Source: Isoetes taiwanensis (Eukaryota; Streptophyta; Lycopodiopsida; Isoetales; Isoetaceae). From it: a stretch of DNA of 64,000 nucleotides. The DNA lies in contig JAJEKV010000047.1 of assembly GCA_021234155.1 (NCBI GenBank), positions 10,850,701-10,914,700 of the forward strand. Direction: 5' to 3'. Of the stretch, positions 1 through 11,345 are shown one piece after another (positions within the stretch are counted from its first letter, which is position 1; each line of letters starts with the position of its first letter). The notes under the pieces were generated by a model. That model was not told the origin of the DNA, ran no database searches, and was given only the letters and a program-made list of their open reading frames with translations. A program made the position numbers and the translations under genes.

Positions 1-612
1 GAGCCTTTATTGGATGGAAAAAATGAAAATAATTAGGCAGATATAGATGAAGACATGCTTGTAAATTCTTCATTTTGTCCTCTTATATGTATCTCTCTCT
101 CGGTAGAAAAACTATCTGTCTATCTATTTCTACAGAATAGAATCCTGATTACAAAGGCCACATTACTGCCTGGGATAGATAATTAAGCCAAAGCTTACAT
201 TAGCCTTCACTACTGTGCATATCACATTAGAGCCAAGGCCTTTTTTTTTTGGTCAAAATAGCCTCCATGTTATAACTGCATAATAAATACACTTTTCACA
301 TGGGTTTTTCATTTTGTCAGAGTGTTTTATTTGATATGCATGCAATAGAGAACTGTACGCGGGATAATTCAGGCTATGATAATATAATGCTGCGCAATGC
401 TATGCAGACGCATATGGTTCACTGGATCAGATGCAGATATCTCCAGAACATGTATTAACAATCTGCTTCAGTGATGCCGTAAGAACATACGTCCTAAGCC
501 TGCAATTTTCTAGTAAAACAATGGATGTAAACATTAATAAGGACAGGGAAAAACTTTCAAAGCATCGGAGTTATTTTAGCAAAGGACAGGAAAAACTTTG
601 AAAGCATGGGAG
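1..612. other. no recognised feature
   Basis: AT-rich sequence without a coding pattern, terminal repeat or RNA gene that I can recognise. A short phrase (ggacaggaaaaactttgaaa-like) occurs twice near 540-605, a minor local duplication. Confidence 0.4.
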
Positions 613-882
613 CTACTTTATCAGATGTGCTCCATTGGTCACTCCACAAAGGTCGGCAACAGTTACACGCGATTCTTTAAGATTTTGCTCAATCTTTCCT
701 AGATCTGGCAATGATGTTGTGAATGCATAATCTACAATACTCAATCTGGCCAGAGATACAGTCAAATGCAAAATGTTAGAATAGCCCAACTGCATCAATA
801 TCACAAAATATCTGAAGTCCATAAAGTTCTCAGATTCATTTGTGACTTTTGCTGCATGTCTGCCTTCCCCGTACCATGCCAT
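613..882 (-). CDS. possible terminal exon, unidentified protein
   Basis: An open minus-strand reading frame of 89 codons from an ATG at 882 to a TAA at 613. The composition is balanced and protein-like, with phrases such as YFVILMQLGYSN and VADLCGVTNGA, and has no low-complexity run. I do not recognise the family. A second protein-like, splice-bounded segment lies upstream on the same strand at 2936-3109, so this could be the last exon of a multi-exon gene whose other exons lie at higher coordinates. The TRIM element at 1618-1966 would then be intronic. The start codon may be fortuitous if this is an internal or last exon. Confidence 0.25.
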   Translation of the reverse strand: MAWYGEGRHAAKVTNESENFMDFRYFVILMQLGYSNILHLTVSLARLSIVDYAFTTSLPDLGKIEQNLKESRVTVADLCGVTNGAHLIK

Positions 883-1617
883 TATACAACAAAAAAGTAA
901 GCTTAACCTAAACTAAAGATGGAAAGTCTAACCCTAAAGCTAAATATTTACCTGCATGAAAATATGCAAAACTATAAGCAACACAGAACATGAATGCGAA
1001 ATAGAATAAGTGAGTGACAAAATGGCAACATCAAGGTACTTTTAAGCTAGCTGCCCTCGAGCCTAGTTTTTAACTGCACGGAATATGTTGTTGCCAAAAC
1101 TTATATAATAATGTTGGATAGTCAATCTTTTTTTGGTATCCAAAATTTGTGAGTAGAATTTTTCATCCCTTTGACCTTGTCATAAAGCTATTTTGAGAAG
1201 CAACGTTAAGCCTCCGATTTCTAGGCCTTCTACCTAATTCGGTGTTTGCGAAAAGACACATTTTCAACTCCATATGCATTTGAGCAAACATGTCAAAGTT
1301 TCAATAAAAGAAAAGAAAAGAAAAGATTTAACTGAGAAGGAAGTTCAAACCTTAATGCATTGCGTGTTCATACGCCGAAGCTAATGGATAGTCTTTAATC
1401 ATGCGAACAAACATTGATGTGGCATCAATCTAATGTTATTGAGTTAAAGAAAAAAGCAACATGGACAAAACCTAGGAAGCAAATAAACACATCTCAACAT
1501 TGAACCCATGCCTCAATTGTTGGATCTATCGCTTATGAATGGAATGATATCCTTCAAGTCTACATAGTGGTGCGAGAACATCTTAGAAAGAAAATCTGCA
1601 AATGCAAGGAAGAAACT

Positions 1618-1775
1618 TGTAACGGGCCCATGGTAGACCGCTCGAGTATTCGAACCTTGAATGTGCCTGTGGGGCGTTCCCGAGACACCGGCATAAATGG
1701 GTAGAAGCGACTACTCATAAATGTCTAGACGGTTTTGCCTAGTTGGTTAAGGGCATGTCGGTTAGGAACGTTACA
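1618..1775 (+). repeat. 5' LTR of the TRIM
   Basis: 158-bp LTR, TG...CA. It holds a TTGCCTAGTTGG block at 1735-1746 that resembles a tRNA A-box. Confidence 0.85.
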
Positions 1776-1777
1776 GT

Positions 1778-1789
1778 TGGTATCAGAGC
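1778..1789 (+). promoter_or_regulatory. primer-binding site (tRNA-iMet)
   Basis: TGGTATCAGAGC lies two bases after the 5' LTR and is complementary to the 3' end of plant initiator tRNA-Met. Confidence 0.9.
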
Positions 1790-1913
1790 AGGTCTCGAGT
1801 TCGAGTCTCCATGGGTGCCTATATGCTTGGGTAATTTGCAAAGACTTGGTAATCATTGTGACATGGTATAGCCTTGGATGCTCGAGGACGAGCATAGTTC
1901 TAGTGGGAGAGAC

Positions 1914-1966
1914 TGTAACGGGCCCATGGACTACTCATAAATGTCTAGACGGTTAGGAACGTTACA
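1914..1966 (+). repeat. 3' LTR of the TRIM, internally deleted
   Basis: 53 bp. It keeps both LTR termini and the ACTACTCATAAATGTCTAG block but lacks two internal segments of the 5' LTR. Confidence 0.85.
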
Positions 1967-1971
1967 AAACT

Positions 1972-2935
1972 GTTAGCAAACATAATGCAAGACTCGATAC
2001 ATTGGTTGATAAAATTCCCTCTTTAACAATGAATAATTATGCTCGTTGTATCAGAAACTTGCCATTACAACTGCACAATTTAAGTCCATAACTAATCAAA
2101 CCACTGCTACTTATGCAAAAAAAAGAATGAAATAAAGGCAGAAAGGAACAAATAAAACAATGAGGTAGGCAACATGTTGTCCCCTGATCTGCCAACTGCC
2201 GGTGCTCTAAAACTGGCAGTGGAGCTCTGCTGAAGGATTACAATCGGATTTATGCATATGGCAAAGGACAACACAATACCTGGCAAATGGAAAATGGCAA
2301 AGCATATCAGCAATTCCAAGCTTCATGCATCTAGAATGAGTGCTTCAAAACTGCACAATAGAAAACAATAGCATCATCCTTAATCATGGAGATTTAAGGA
2401 AAAGAACAGAGAAACGGTTTTCAAGAAATGTGTAGATTCATTCTTGTTAAGTCCATCAGAAGCTATGCTCATTAGAAAACAAAAGTTTTCATAGTTAGAG
2501 CACATCTACCTTCTTTGGAGCGGTATTTAAAAGCACAAACATTCCAAAATTTGAAAAGGATGAGAAGTAAGGCAATGGGAGTTTAAAGAGAAATGTCCCA
2601 AACTTTTTCATCCAAGATAATTGCATGCTAAGAAACCTTGAGCCCATTTCTGCGTTGAAGAAATGTACCTGAGACTCTGCAATAGCCATAGGAGCTGTGG
2701 CTGGAGATTATTGGCAACATGCAATCTGAAGACAACATAGAACTTAACTTCAGATAATATATTCAATGTATGATATATAATGGTCAGCAGCAAATCAGGC
2801 TTGAAACTCTACCATTCTTAAAGTTTTCCATTTAGAAGAAACATTGTGAGCCAATTCATCATTATGAGCAGCTTTGTGAGATACAGAGAAATAAGAAACT
2901 TATAGTTTGAAAGAAGAGGAACTACTGTATCGTAC
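1972..2935. other. probable intronic or intergenic sequence
   Basis: No element ends seen. A short minus-strand open segment near 2665-2720 ends in CTCAG followed by a GTACAT donor, so it could be a small exon of the same gene as 2936-3109. Its reading frame does not join cleanly to that exon, and I do not call it. Confidence 0.3.
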
Positions 2936-3109
2936 CTGTGAACGGACTATTTTGGAAATGGGTGCCATAGCCAAATGGCTTCGACCATCCAGATAAGGCA
3001 TCCGGATTGCAGACTGCAACTCGCCTGCACGAAGTTGGATTGCCGGCTCCCAGGTATGGCCATTTCGAAAAAATGAAGCTCCTTCACATGGTGATGCAAT
3101 CGGATCTCC
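2936..3109 (-). CDS. probable internal exon, unidentified protein
   Basis: On the minus strand a clean acceptor (ttctacag) is followed by 174 bases, exactly 58 codons, open in one frame, and then by a consensus donor (CACAG then GTACGA). The translation begins GDPIASPCEGASFFRNGHTW and ends MAPISKIVRSQ, and looks like globular protein. The splice sites and phase-0 length make a real exon likely. I do not recognise the family. The next exon should lie at lower coordinates, and the segment at 613-882 is a candidate for the 3' end of the same gene. Confidence 0.5.
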
Positions 3110-3430
3110 CTGTAGAATCCTAGTATACAGATAAAGATAAAACTCTAGTATAGAACCCTAGTATAGAGCAAATTTTATGGAAGATTTGCGAACCTAGCAC
3201 CATCGATCCTGCCGATTTTAGAAAATTTTCCCATCCTGAAGCCCAAATGTATAGCAGGCCCAAGGTCTTCCACTCATCCTCCATGTCGTTCGTCGTGGCA
3301 TATATGCATGCCGGATTGGAAGAGTCGAAATCAGAAAGGGCAAATTTGAAACCCGAAATTTATTTTTCTGCCGCTAATCAATTAAGGGAAAATTCCAAAA
3401 AGTTTTCGGAACCCCGAAAAAACCAAATTT
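3110..3430. other. probable gene 5' region sharing a junction with 40.8 kb
   Basis: The last about 55 bp, ending AAATTTAAACAATA at about 3434, closely match the sequence ending at 40823. At both places this phrase is followed at once by different mobile DNA: the mosaic block here and a Helitron there. Confidence 0.45.
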
Positions 3431-3507
3431 AAACAATAGGATTTTATTCTAGTATACTATGCATAAACATCTTTTCAGAGGGCATCCCTTGATCGCCACA
3501 TCGTCTA

Positions 3508-4900
3508 TGGTGGGGGAAATCTCCTCTATGGTTCGCAACTTCATATGGGGAGGCAATGAGGAAGGGGCGGTCGTCAAGGTGGCCTGGTAGAAATGCGTGC
3601 ACCCCAAGGCTGCGGGTGGACTCGGCTTCTTCAACCTCTCCCTGCATGGCAAGGTCCTCTTGTCCAATTTCGTCTTTGCGATTCTTGAGAATGCACTTGA
3701 CTCCCCGGGCATGGTCTTGCTTCATTAGTCACTGTCTCACTCGATAGTTTTCCACAAGCCGTACGTGCCTGCGCGGCTCCCCTGGGCGTTGTTCGTGGAT
3801 ATCAGGATGTATGCTCATGCCTCTCCTTTTTACGAAGGGCTCCCCGCGAGCACGGGAGCAGTCCACCATTTGTTTGCAATTGACGCCACCCGGGTGCATT
3901 CGGTTGGGACGATCGCCTTTGGTGGATCCCGTTCGGACGGTACATTACCTTTGGCACCGGGCGGCTTCGCCGATCCCCGAGTTCAAAGCCATGGGCGCAG
4001 CGTGGGTATTGATGGTGGGGAGTGGTATGTCGGCGGGCAGATGGCACCCCAGCAACTTTTTTGCCACGGGTTTCGGCTTCAAGAGCGGGATTGTGCTATT
4101 CGGTGCGGGTGGCTAATGCTACGCCATTGAACCCATGAGCATCGGGGCGTGTGTGGAAGTGTCACAAAAGTAGATCCCTCAAATTTCGTGAAAATCTGTT
4201 ATGAGCTTTTTGGCAATACAGGATGAGCTGCCTCCTTCGGACGGCTGGAGTCTCCAGGTGCCGAGAGATGGTTGGGCCAACATCTGGAGATGGATGTGGA
4301 AGGGTATTGCTGTGGCAGATTGTGCACCGTTCCCTGAGGGTGAACACGTGGGTTCATAGGATCAACCCGCGGATCAGCGACCTGTGTTCTATGTGTGGTG
4401 CCTGTGTAGAGACCCTGGAGCACTACATGTTTCTTTGCTCAGATATCCAGCCGGCATGGCAGTGGGTCCAGCGCCTCTTCTACACCTCCCTCCGTAGTCA
4501 AGAGGTTCTTTTGGGGATGTACCCTAGCAGATGGTCCCAGCTTCAGAGTCTGACCTTTCATTTGTGTAAAGCCTGGTTGCTGTGGCTCATTTGGAAGCGA
4601 CGACGCATGAAGGTGTTCAGGAATGCGGAGGTGCAGCCTGGGGCTTTGATCCCACAGTTGAGGTACAAACTATATCTTTCTTACCTGGCGTCCCCTCGAA
4701 AAGAGCAGTTCAAGGCAGCGGTCTGGGAAAGAACCCTCCTCATTGTAGACAGTGTTGGCAGGTTTGTGTCATGAGTCGTAGATAGGTATACATGCCAGGT
4801 GGGTACTCGCTCCAGTGTGGACAAGAGTACCCTAATATCGCTCATCTTGTATTTATTCTGGATTAATATTAGTTAATTTGATCTTTCAAAAAAAAAAAAA
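3508..4900 (+). pseudogene. L1-type LINE ORF2, 3' fragment
   Basis: A 5'-truncated LINE holding the region after the reverse transcriptase and the C-terminal zinc-binding (zf-RVT) domain. The frame around 3530-3600 reads MVRNFIWGGNEEGAVVKVAW and then meets a stop. The segment 4223-4774 is open and contains the CSMCGACVETLEHYMFLC zinc-binding pattern followed by LLWLIWKRRR. A 13-base A run at 4888-4900 is the 3' tail. Several stops and frameshifts make it inactive. The same LINE, with more 5' sequence, lies at 47735-49858. Confidence 0.85.
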
Positions 4901-5777
4901 CTTAGAGAGGATCTCTTGGATGGTAAGGGAATCTTGAGGGTCTCTACAGGAATCTCCTTGAGGGAATCTTAGAGTCTAGAGGAGTTTATGCAGAGCCAAT
5001 TTTGGCATTGACTTCTAAAGTTTGACTTCAAGTTTTCAGGTAGCTCTTGCCACTTGAAGTTGACTTTGACTTCTACGAGTTGACATCTAAACGGCAAGAG
5101 AATTTTTTGTATTGACTTTCTCTCTTGATGTTGACTTTGACTTCTTGAGGTTGACCTTGACTTCAAGGTTGAGTTTTGATTTTTAAAGGGAATTTAGAGG
5201 GAAAATCTTTCTCACGTGGTGTTTCTCACTTTTTATAGAAAGAAATGTTAACTACCTTCGTAGAGGTTTGATTTTTTAATGCTTGTTCATGCAAGGTATA
5301 ACTCTTATTTGTGTGTGATTATATGCGCTTTACATAGGCATATCCCATATCCACACATGTATACTTATGTTATGATGGGGTCTTCCAAACCTCTAGAATG
5401 GTAGACCTAAAAGTGATAAGAAGTGGTAGAACCTAAGAGACTTGAAAGAAAAATTGGACATTTTCTTATGTTTTCTTAGGTCTTATTGGCGCAGATTCGA
5501 AACATATGCATTTTCTCTACGTCCACTATGGTTTGTAGGTGAACATGAAATGCAATGCAAATACATCTAACAAGCATTTGCACATAATCTTCTCCATTAG
5601 TCTCCTTGAAATGGGCTTTACTAGTTCTTAGAAAATGCTCTTCTTTGAGTTATCTAACTTGCAAATTTGCATAACCATGTCCTCCTTTTGTTGAACATAA
5701 ATTAATCTAATCTAATCTAATTTTATTCTAATATACTATGCATAAACATCTTTTCAGAGGACATCGTCTCTTTTTAG
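4901..5777. repeat. spacer repeat rich in TTGACTTTGACTTC
   Basis: Non-coding, AT-rich, with many TTGAC motifs between 5000 and 5180. It recurs at 49859-50745. Similar TTGACTTTGAC text flanks the left side of the other LINE copy (47520-47570), so the LINE probably inserted into this repeat. Confidence 0.7.
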
Positions 5778-6604
5778 AAGATGGTCAATATGAACGATGC
5801 TCGTCTTCTAAACTTGGCTTGCACCGTACCAATAGGGTCCCAATGCCTCAAGGCCTACTGGAGGGAAAGGAGAGCTCAGTGGTTGGTCAAGTGGGATGTG
5901 CAGGAGCACAGGTGTATACAGGTGCAAACAGAAGCAGATCGCCATAGCTTGAGACAGTACCTTGACGCTTGCTTCCTCAGCAAGCTTTGGGATGCCAATG
6001 TCGTTGAACAGGTCAAGACAACACATTACCAGCACCACATAAATCCCACATTGAATGGGGCCTGCAATGCTACCTGCATACCCAGCTGCCTATGAAGAAG
6101 TGCATACTCATTGCCTTGATTCGCACAGGTGCATACCGTCTCCAAATCGAGACAAATAGATGGATTGAGGAGCCACGTCATGACAAGATTTGACAATGCT
6201 GCCAAGGGAGAGTAGTTGAAGATGAGTGTCACATCGCAGAGCTGTCCAGCGTATGAACAAATCTGGACACGCTATGCTGGGTTGGTCAGGCCCGACCCGC
6301 CGCTCCATGTGCTATTGAACACAGCTTCGGTACGGATGCTGGGATCATACCTATAGGAGGTCATGGATATGTGGGCTCAGCTATATCTTCAGACTCACCT
6401 TACATGTATACATATTTCATGATGTATATTTGTATAGTTTATCAGCATTCTTATTATTGCCACGGGTTTTCCCTCAAAAACTTTTTGGAACAGGAGTTTT
6501 TTAACGTGAACAATAATAAGCTTGTTGCGCTCCTTTTTTGGTCTCATAGGCCGATTGGTCTCCGCGGACGATAGAAAATATTCAAATCTATTCTATTCTA
6601 TTCT
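5778..6604 (+). pseudogene. non-L1-type LINE, 3' fragment (family B)
   Basis: The open segment 5781-6095 encodes the C-terminal part of a LINE protein (RHSLRQYLDACFLSKLWD). It continues after a stop as a degraded zinc-binding end with a VVEDECH pattern around 6200-6240. The 3' untranslated end has the block TTTTTGGTCTCATAGGCCGATTGGTCTC and ends in TTCTA repeats at about 6585-6604. Other copies of the family are at 16511-17147, 45085-46900 (minus, with the reverse-transcriptase domain) and 50746-52345. It is 5'-truncated and not functional. Confidence 0.75.
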
Positions 6605-6732
6605 AATGCAATTCCAACAACAAGTAATAAGTTCTTGTGGATAATGGATTAGAAATCACTTAATATCTAAATAGTACATTCATTGTAGTAACTATCGGTC
6701 TATTTTAGCCTACGCCTCCTTTTAACATATTT

Positions 6733-7004
6733 GTTTGGGTGCATATTCACACGGGGGTTACTCCGGGCATCGAGAGCTGTCGGATGGGCATATTTGCCCT
6801 TTATTCCTTGATCTGGATCGTACATAGCGATCCTCGTTTGTTGGGTATGCCTGTACAAGTTTTTGTATACTGTATATTGAAGTTTGCAAAATACTATAAG
6901 ATTTGAGAGAATGTACTTAGTGGTGTTAATTTTGTATATGTATTGTAAGTTTTTAAGGGCTCTCGCTGCCCTACGTAACCCCCCGTGTGAATATGCACCC
7001 AAAC
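6733..7004. mobile_element. MITE with about 29-bp terminal inverted repeats
   Basis: GTTTGGGTGCATATTCACAC at 6733 is mirrored by GTGTGAATATGCACCCAAAC ending at 7004; the inverted repeats run about 29 bp with one extra C on the right. The 272-bp element has no coding capacity. It sits exactly where copy A of the mosaic block loses homology with copy B. I see no clear target duplication, so the superfamily is open. Confidence 0.7.
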
Positions 7005-8190
<1,186 letters not shown>

Positions 8191-9251
8191 TATTCTGTTC
8201 ATTCTTGCAAACCTTTACTCTGTAGTCGCTCAGGAAGCATGAAAACTTGATGAATTTGGCTATGATGGCAGTAGTCTCATGACTTCATCTGTGAGACAAG
8301 CCATTGCTCCCGTGAAGTTTATATTTCCCTGAATTTTCCTGTTCATCTTTCCTAACCCAAGAACCCTAAAATTCCATGAAATTGCCTTTTGTTTCTGTCA
8401 GGTTGTGACAAAACCTAAGGCATGTGTTCAGCAAACAAATCGACCAGCAACAAACTCCTACAACATGATGTGGATTCCGGCTCAAAAGGATGATAGAACA
8501 GAGCTCTCAATCTCGCCCAAGAACTAATGTTTGAGAGCTTTTCTGAATCAGAACTAATGCTAGAAACGGAATCTGCAACTTGCATCTTGAACCGTGGCCG
8601 GAAGTCAAGGAGTTGAATTGTGGCTGTGCTATATATTTGCTCCTTTGTAAAAAAAGGTTCCTTGCAAAACTATAACTCTGGCAGATTTAGATGACTGCAA
8701 ATCAAGGAAGCCCAGATGCCTTCCATGCCTTCCGACGGACGAAAAGTTTAATCCTTCACCCTAACGAGGGTCAGAAATAAACCCTAAAGTTAAGCTTATC
8801 GAGCCCCGCATGCCTTTAGATTTTTTTTTTTTTTTAGCACACCAGCCCTACCAGGCCTCGACCTTTTCTTACAATTCTACCCTATCCCGTGTAATTTCCA
8901 TGTCATCAAAATCTGATGTGCCTTATTTTCCACCGGTCCGATCTTGGCTTTTGCATATCGACGGTTGGGAAAATTAGAGTCCAAGAAAAAACAGCCCACG
9001 GACCCCATAGAGATTGATCTCTCCATTGAAAAAGCCTCCGTCTTGTGGCAGCTATGGCTATGGTCAAGCCCTCATCCTCTTTATCCATTCCGACTATACC
9101 TTTTACCGCCGCTGTTGTTGGAGATCCGGGTATGGCTAAAGGATGCGTGCAATCTGGACTCTCGAACATCATCGCTAAAGGGACCCTCATTTAAAGGCTT
9201 GGAATGTAGTGTAATGAAGAAAATGGGCTGAGATAGGAGACGACGCCGTGT
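8191..9251. other. no recognised feature
   Basis: Includes a T run at 8821-8835. A 46-codon plus-strand ORF at 9054-9194 (MAMVKPSSSLSIPT...) is open, but I cannot assign it. Confidence 0.3.
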
Positions 9252-9635
9252 TTGCGTATGTCCCGGCCGCAAACCATCGTGTTGGGTTTGATTCCGGTAT
9301 GGCGAAAAAAGCTAAACGAATGGGGATTAAGCTACCAAGAACTCGATCAACTAGAGCAAAACACCATGCGCCAGATTGCTCGTGGCATTTTTGCCTCTAT
9401 AAATGGCATAAGCACCTTCTTCTTCTTCCTCAAAGAACACATTCTCGCCTTCCTTTCTGGTCCATCCCCGCCAATTTCCACAGTAAACAACCCTTGCTTA
9501 AGTCTCCTATCAAGCGTCGGGTCGTGGGTTCTCATTGCTAGCTTTGCCAAAATGAGTAAACCACTTCCGTTTAAGGTGTTCAAGGATCGAGATGGAAAAA
9601 TTGGCGTGGAGACCCCTTACCGCCGTGTGAGTTGA
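9252..9635 (+). CDS. unidentified 127-residue ORF
   Basis: Open from the ATG at 9252 to a TGA at 9635. The first about 55 residues (WRKKLNEWGLSYQELDQLEQ) look helical and protein-like, the middle is hydrophobic and Phe/Leu/Ser-rich, and the end reads KPLPFKVFKDRDGKIGVETP. I recognise no domain. It could be a fragment of a retroelement or a chance ORF; no splice sites or promoter support it. Confidence 0.25.
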   Translation: MRMSRPQTIVLGLIPVWRKKLNEWGLSYQELDQLEQNTMRQIARGIFASINGISTFFFFLKEHILAFLSGPSPPISTVNNPCLSLLSSVGSWVLIASFAKMSKPLPFKVFKDRDGKIGVETPYRRVS

Positions 9636-10557
9636 GAACTTTTTAAAAGTGCCCATATTATGAGCTGGCAGGATGCCGCTTAAAAAGTTGAAAATACCGG
9701 TTTTAATGCTATGGGCGGGATCTTGGCCGGATCATAGCTAGGGTAGAGGTATCCTGTCATGGCGAATCGAAGCACCGACCGCTTAGCTCTCGAAAGAATG
9801 TTGGCAATTTCCACATACTTGGTCCGCACCACGGATTTTGTGTGCCTGAATGCCTCGTAACAGTAAGTATCTTCTCTTCTTCCTTTCCTTTGCATTCCCT
9901 TATCCCGAACCTTAACGCCCCGGGTCCTCATCCTTTCACTCTAGGTTTTAATCTCAGCCATTCATTCTAAAGTGCTATATCCAAGAAACATTATTGTGGA
10001 CTAATTTGTTATGGGCCATAACAAGCATGTTATGGCCATAACAAGCGTGTTCGAATTTGGTCGGGTAGATTTCACAAATAGGATGAAGAGAGGCGAGATA
10101 GATAGGATACGAGGCGCCGGAAATGGGGAAAACAAGCGGGAAAAGATCATTCTATGGCGGTTTGAAAGATGCGGGAAAAGATCATTCTATGGCAAATGCG
10201 CAGATTAACCGAGATTTTAGGCGCAGGATTAACCTGGAGGTTGCTCTTAAATCAAGGCGTGCTTTAAATCGCCTTGCCGTAAAAATATTTCTCAAGCCTG
10301 CAAAGTTCAACATAAAGTCTACGTTTTCTTTCACCGGAGCTAAAAAGCTCGCTTTTTTCATTTTAGAAGGATGATCTTAGGGATCTTAGGCCAAATCTGG
10401 CTGATAAACGTTGTTTGCCGGATCTCTTTGTTAAGCGATGATTGCATTCTTGCCGGATCTCGCCGCCAAACCATAATAAGGCGTTGGATGCGTGAGCCAG
10501 CCCGGCCTCTATTCCTTTTTTGTCTGCGAAAAGGACTCGCCCAGGGCGTTAAGGCCG
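9636..10557. other. no gene recognised; short direct repeats
   Basis: GCGGGAAAAGATCATTCTAT occurs twice, 35 bp apart, at about 10136 and 10171. The rest holds only short unsupported ORFs. Confidence 0.35.
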
Positions 10558-10640
10558 AACGTCCTCCCCTCGGGTTATGGGCCAGGAAAATGGCCTGGCG
10601 AGGCCATTTTCCCCGCCCATAACTCCTCTGAGAGGACGTT
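10558..10640. repeat. long imperfect hairpin (about 38-bp arms)
   Basis: AACGTCCTCCCCTCGGGTTA at the left pairs with the reverse complement of the right arm, which ends GAGAGGACGTT. The core GAAAATGGCC...GGCCATTTTC is perfect around a 6-base loop. It could be a foldback MITE core or a small-RNA precursor. Confidence 0.7.
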
Positions 10641-10679
10641 TATCTACCCCTTGTCAACGCACTGCGTTTTGCTAGATAA

Positions 10680-11345
10680 CAAGTCTTACTCTATTCCCTA
10701 AATCCACATTTCGAAAAATTGGGATCAACACGTTAATCAGTTCAAGCACCATTCTCAAGGCATAAACATCAACTTTTCCATTCGCTTTCATAGTGTAACA
10801 ACACTTTCTGTGGAAGTTATTCATGTTAGATAAGAAATTAAATGGCAGCCGATATTTTGAGGTCTTTGGATTTACCCGGTGCCATGTATCCGTATGTGCC
10901 AACAATAGCAGATACATATAACCCATCTTTGTCAATCAATCTTTCTATTCAAGTCCGATGCAAGGCTCCATGTTAGAGTGTAAATTTTCTTTGCCGATGT
11001 TATATCGTGATGAATAATTTGGGGATGAATATCATGGTGCGGGTATGCCAATCCATGTGCAGTGCCTAATGCAATTTTGTATCTTGTTTTCCAATCAAGA
11101 GGTGTCCCATGCAGAGCATCCGTCCGTGAGGCTTCCTAGTTCCATGTACTCATATATGACGTAACCAATTCCATTCTGGGTTGAGTACCCAATGAGTTCT
11201 AAGCCTAGAGTTTCTAACTCCCTTTAAAATGTTGCTCCTGCTCTTGATAGCTCAAGTTTCTTTACTGCAAGTTCTTATCCAGATCTGCTAATGACTTTGT
11301 ATACTATTCCATTTACACCTTTTCCTACAATATCTACTTTGTTAA
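10680..11345 (-). pseudogene. receptor-like kinase domain, decayed
   Basis: Reading the minus strand from 11345 down, pieces of a Ser/Thr kinase of the plant receptor-like family appear in order across changing frames. They are a glycine-loop piece (VGKGVNGIVYKVISRSG), the lysine strand (ELAVKKLELSRAG), a hinge-region piece ([15 protein letters not shown]), a degraded catalytic loop (PQIIHHDI in place of HRD), an activation-segment piece (VGTYGYMAPG) and subdomain IX (GKVDVYALRMVLELI). Stops and frameshifts break nearly every junction. No ectodomain is attached; a leucine-rich-repeat relic on the same strand lies far away at 25.9-26.7 kb. Confidence 0.85.

Larger units (their letters stand above)
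1618..1966 (+). mobile_element. TRIM (miniature LTR retrotransposon), complete with target duplication
   Basis: The left LTR (1618-1775) and right LTR (1914-1966) both start TGTAACGGGCCCATGG and end GGTTAGGAACGTTACA, so they carry the canonical TG...CA ends. TGGTATCAGAGC at 1778-1789 is the primer-binding site for initiator tRNA-Met, and similarity to the tRNA complement continues for several bases. A purine tract (GTGGGAGAGAC) precedes the right LTR. The 5-bp duplication AAACT flanks the element at 1613-1617 and 1967-1971. The element has no coding capacity. The right LTR lacks about 105 bp present in the left one, so the LTRs are unequal. Orientation is set by the primer site. Confidence 0.9.
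3435..6732 (+). repeat. mosaic duplicated block, copy A
   Basis: Near-identical in order and sequence to about 48437-52480: LINE fragment ending in poly(A), a spacer rich in TTGACTTTGACTTC, then a second LINE fragment ending in TTCTA repeats plus about 125 bp of common flank. Differences by eye are scattered single bases and small indels, apart from the 792-bp hAT insertion in the other copy. The left edge of this copy begins with about 70 bp (ATACTATGCATAAACATC) that occur again at about 5705 and 50680. Confidence 0.85.

Noticed and set aside
1735-1810. A tRNA gene or tRNA-derived SINE
   Set aside because: The A- and B-box-like motifs are too far apart for a tRNA and no cloverleaf can be drawn; the LTR termini and target duplication identify a TRIM.
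3444-4130. Overlapping ORFs of 80-120 codons on both strands
   Set aside because: Off-frame shadows of the decayed LINE ORF2; only the frame with the LINE motifs was kept.
6700-7002. 100-codon minus-strand ORF
   Set aside because: It lies within the inverted-repeat MITE and reads through both terminal repeats.
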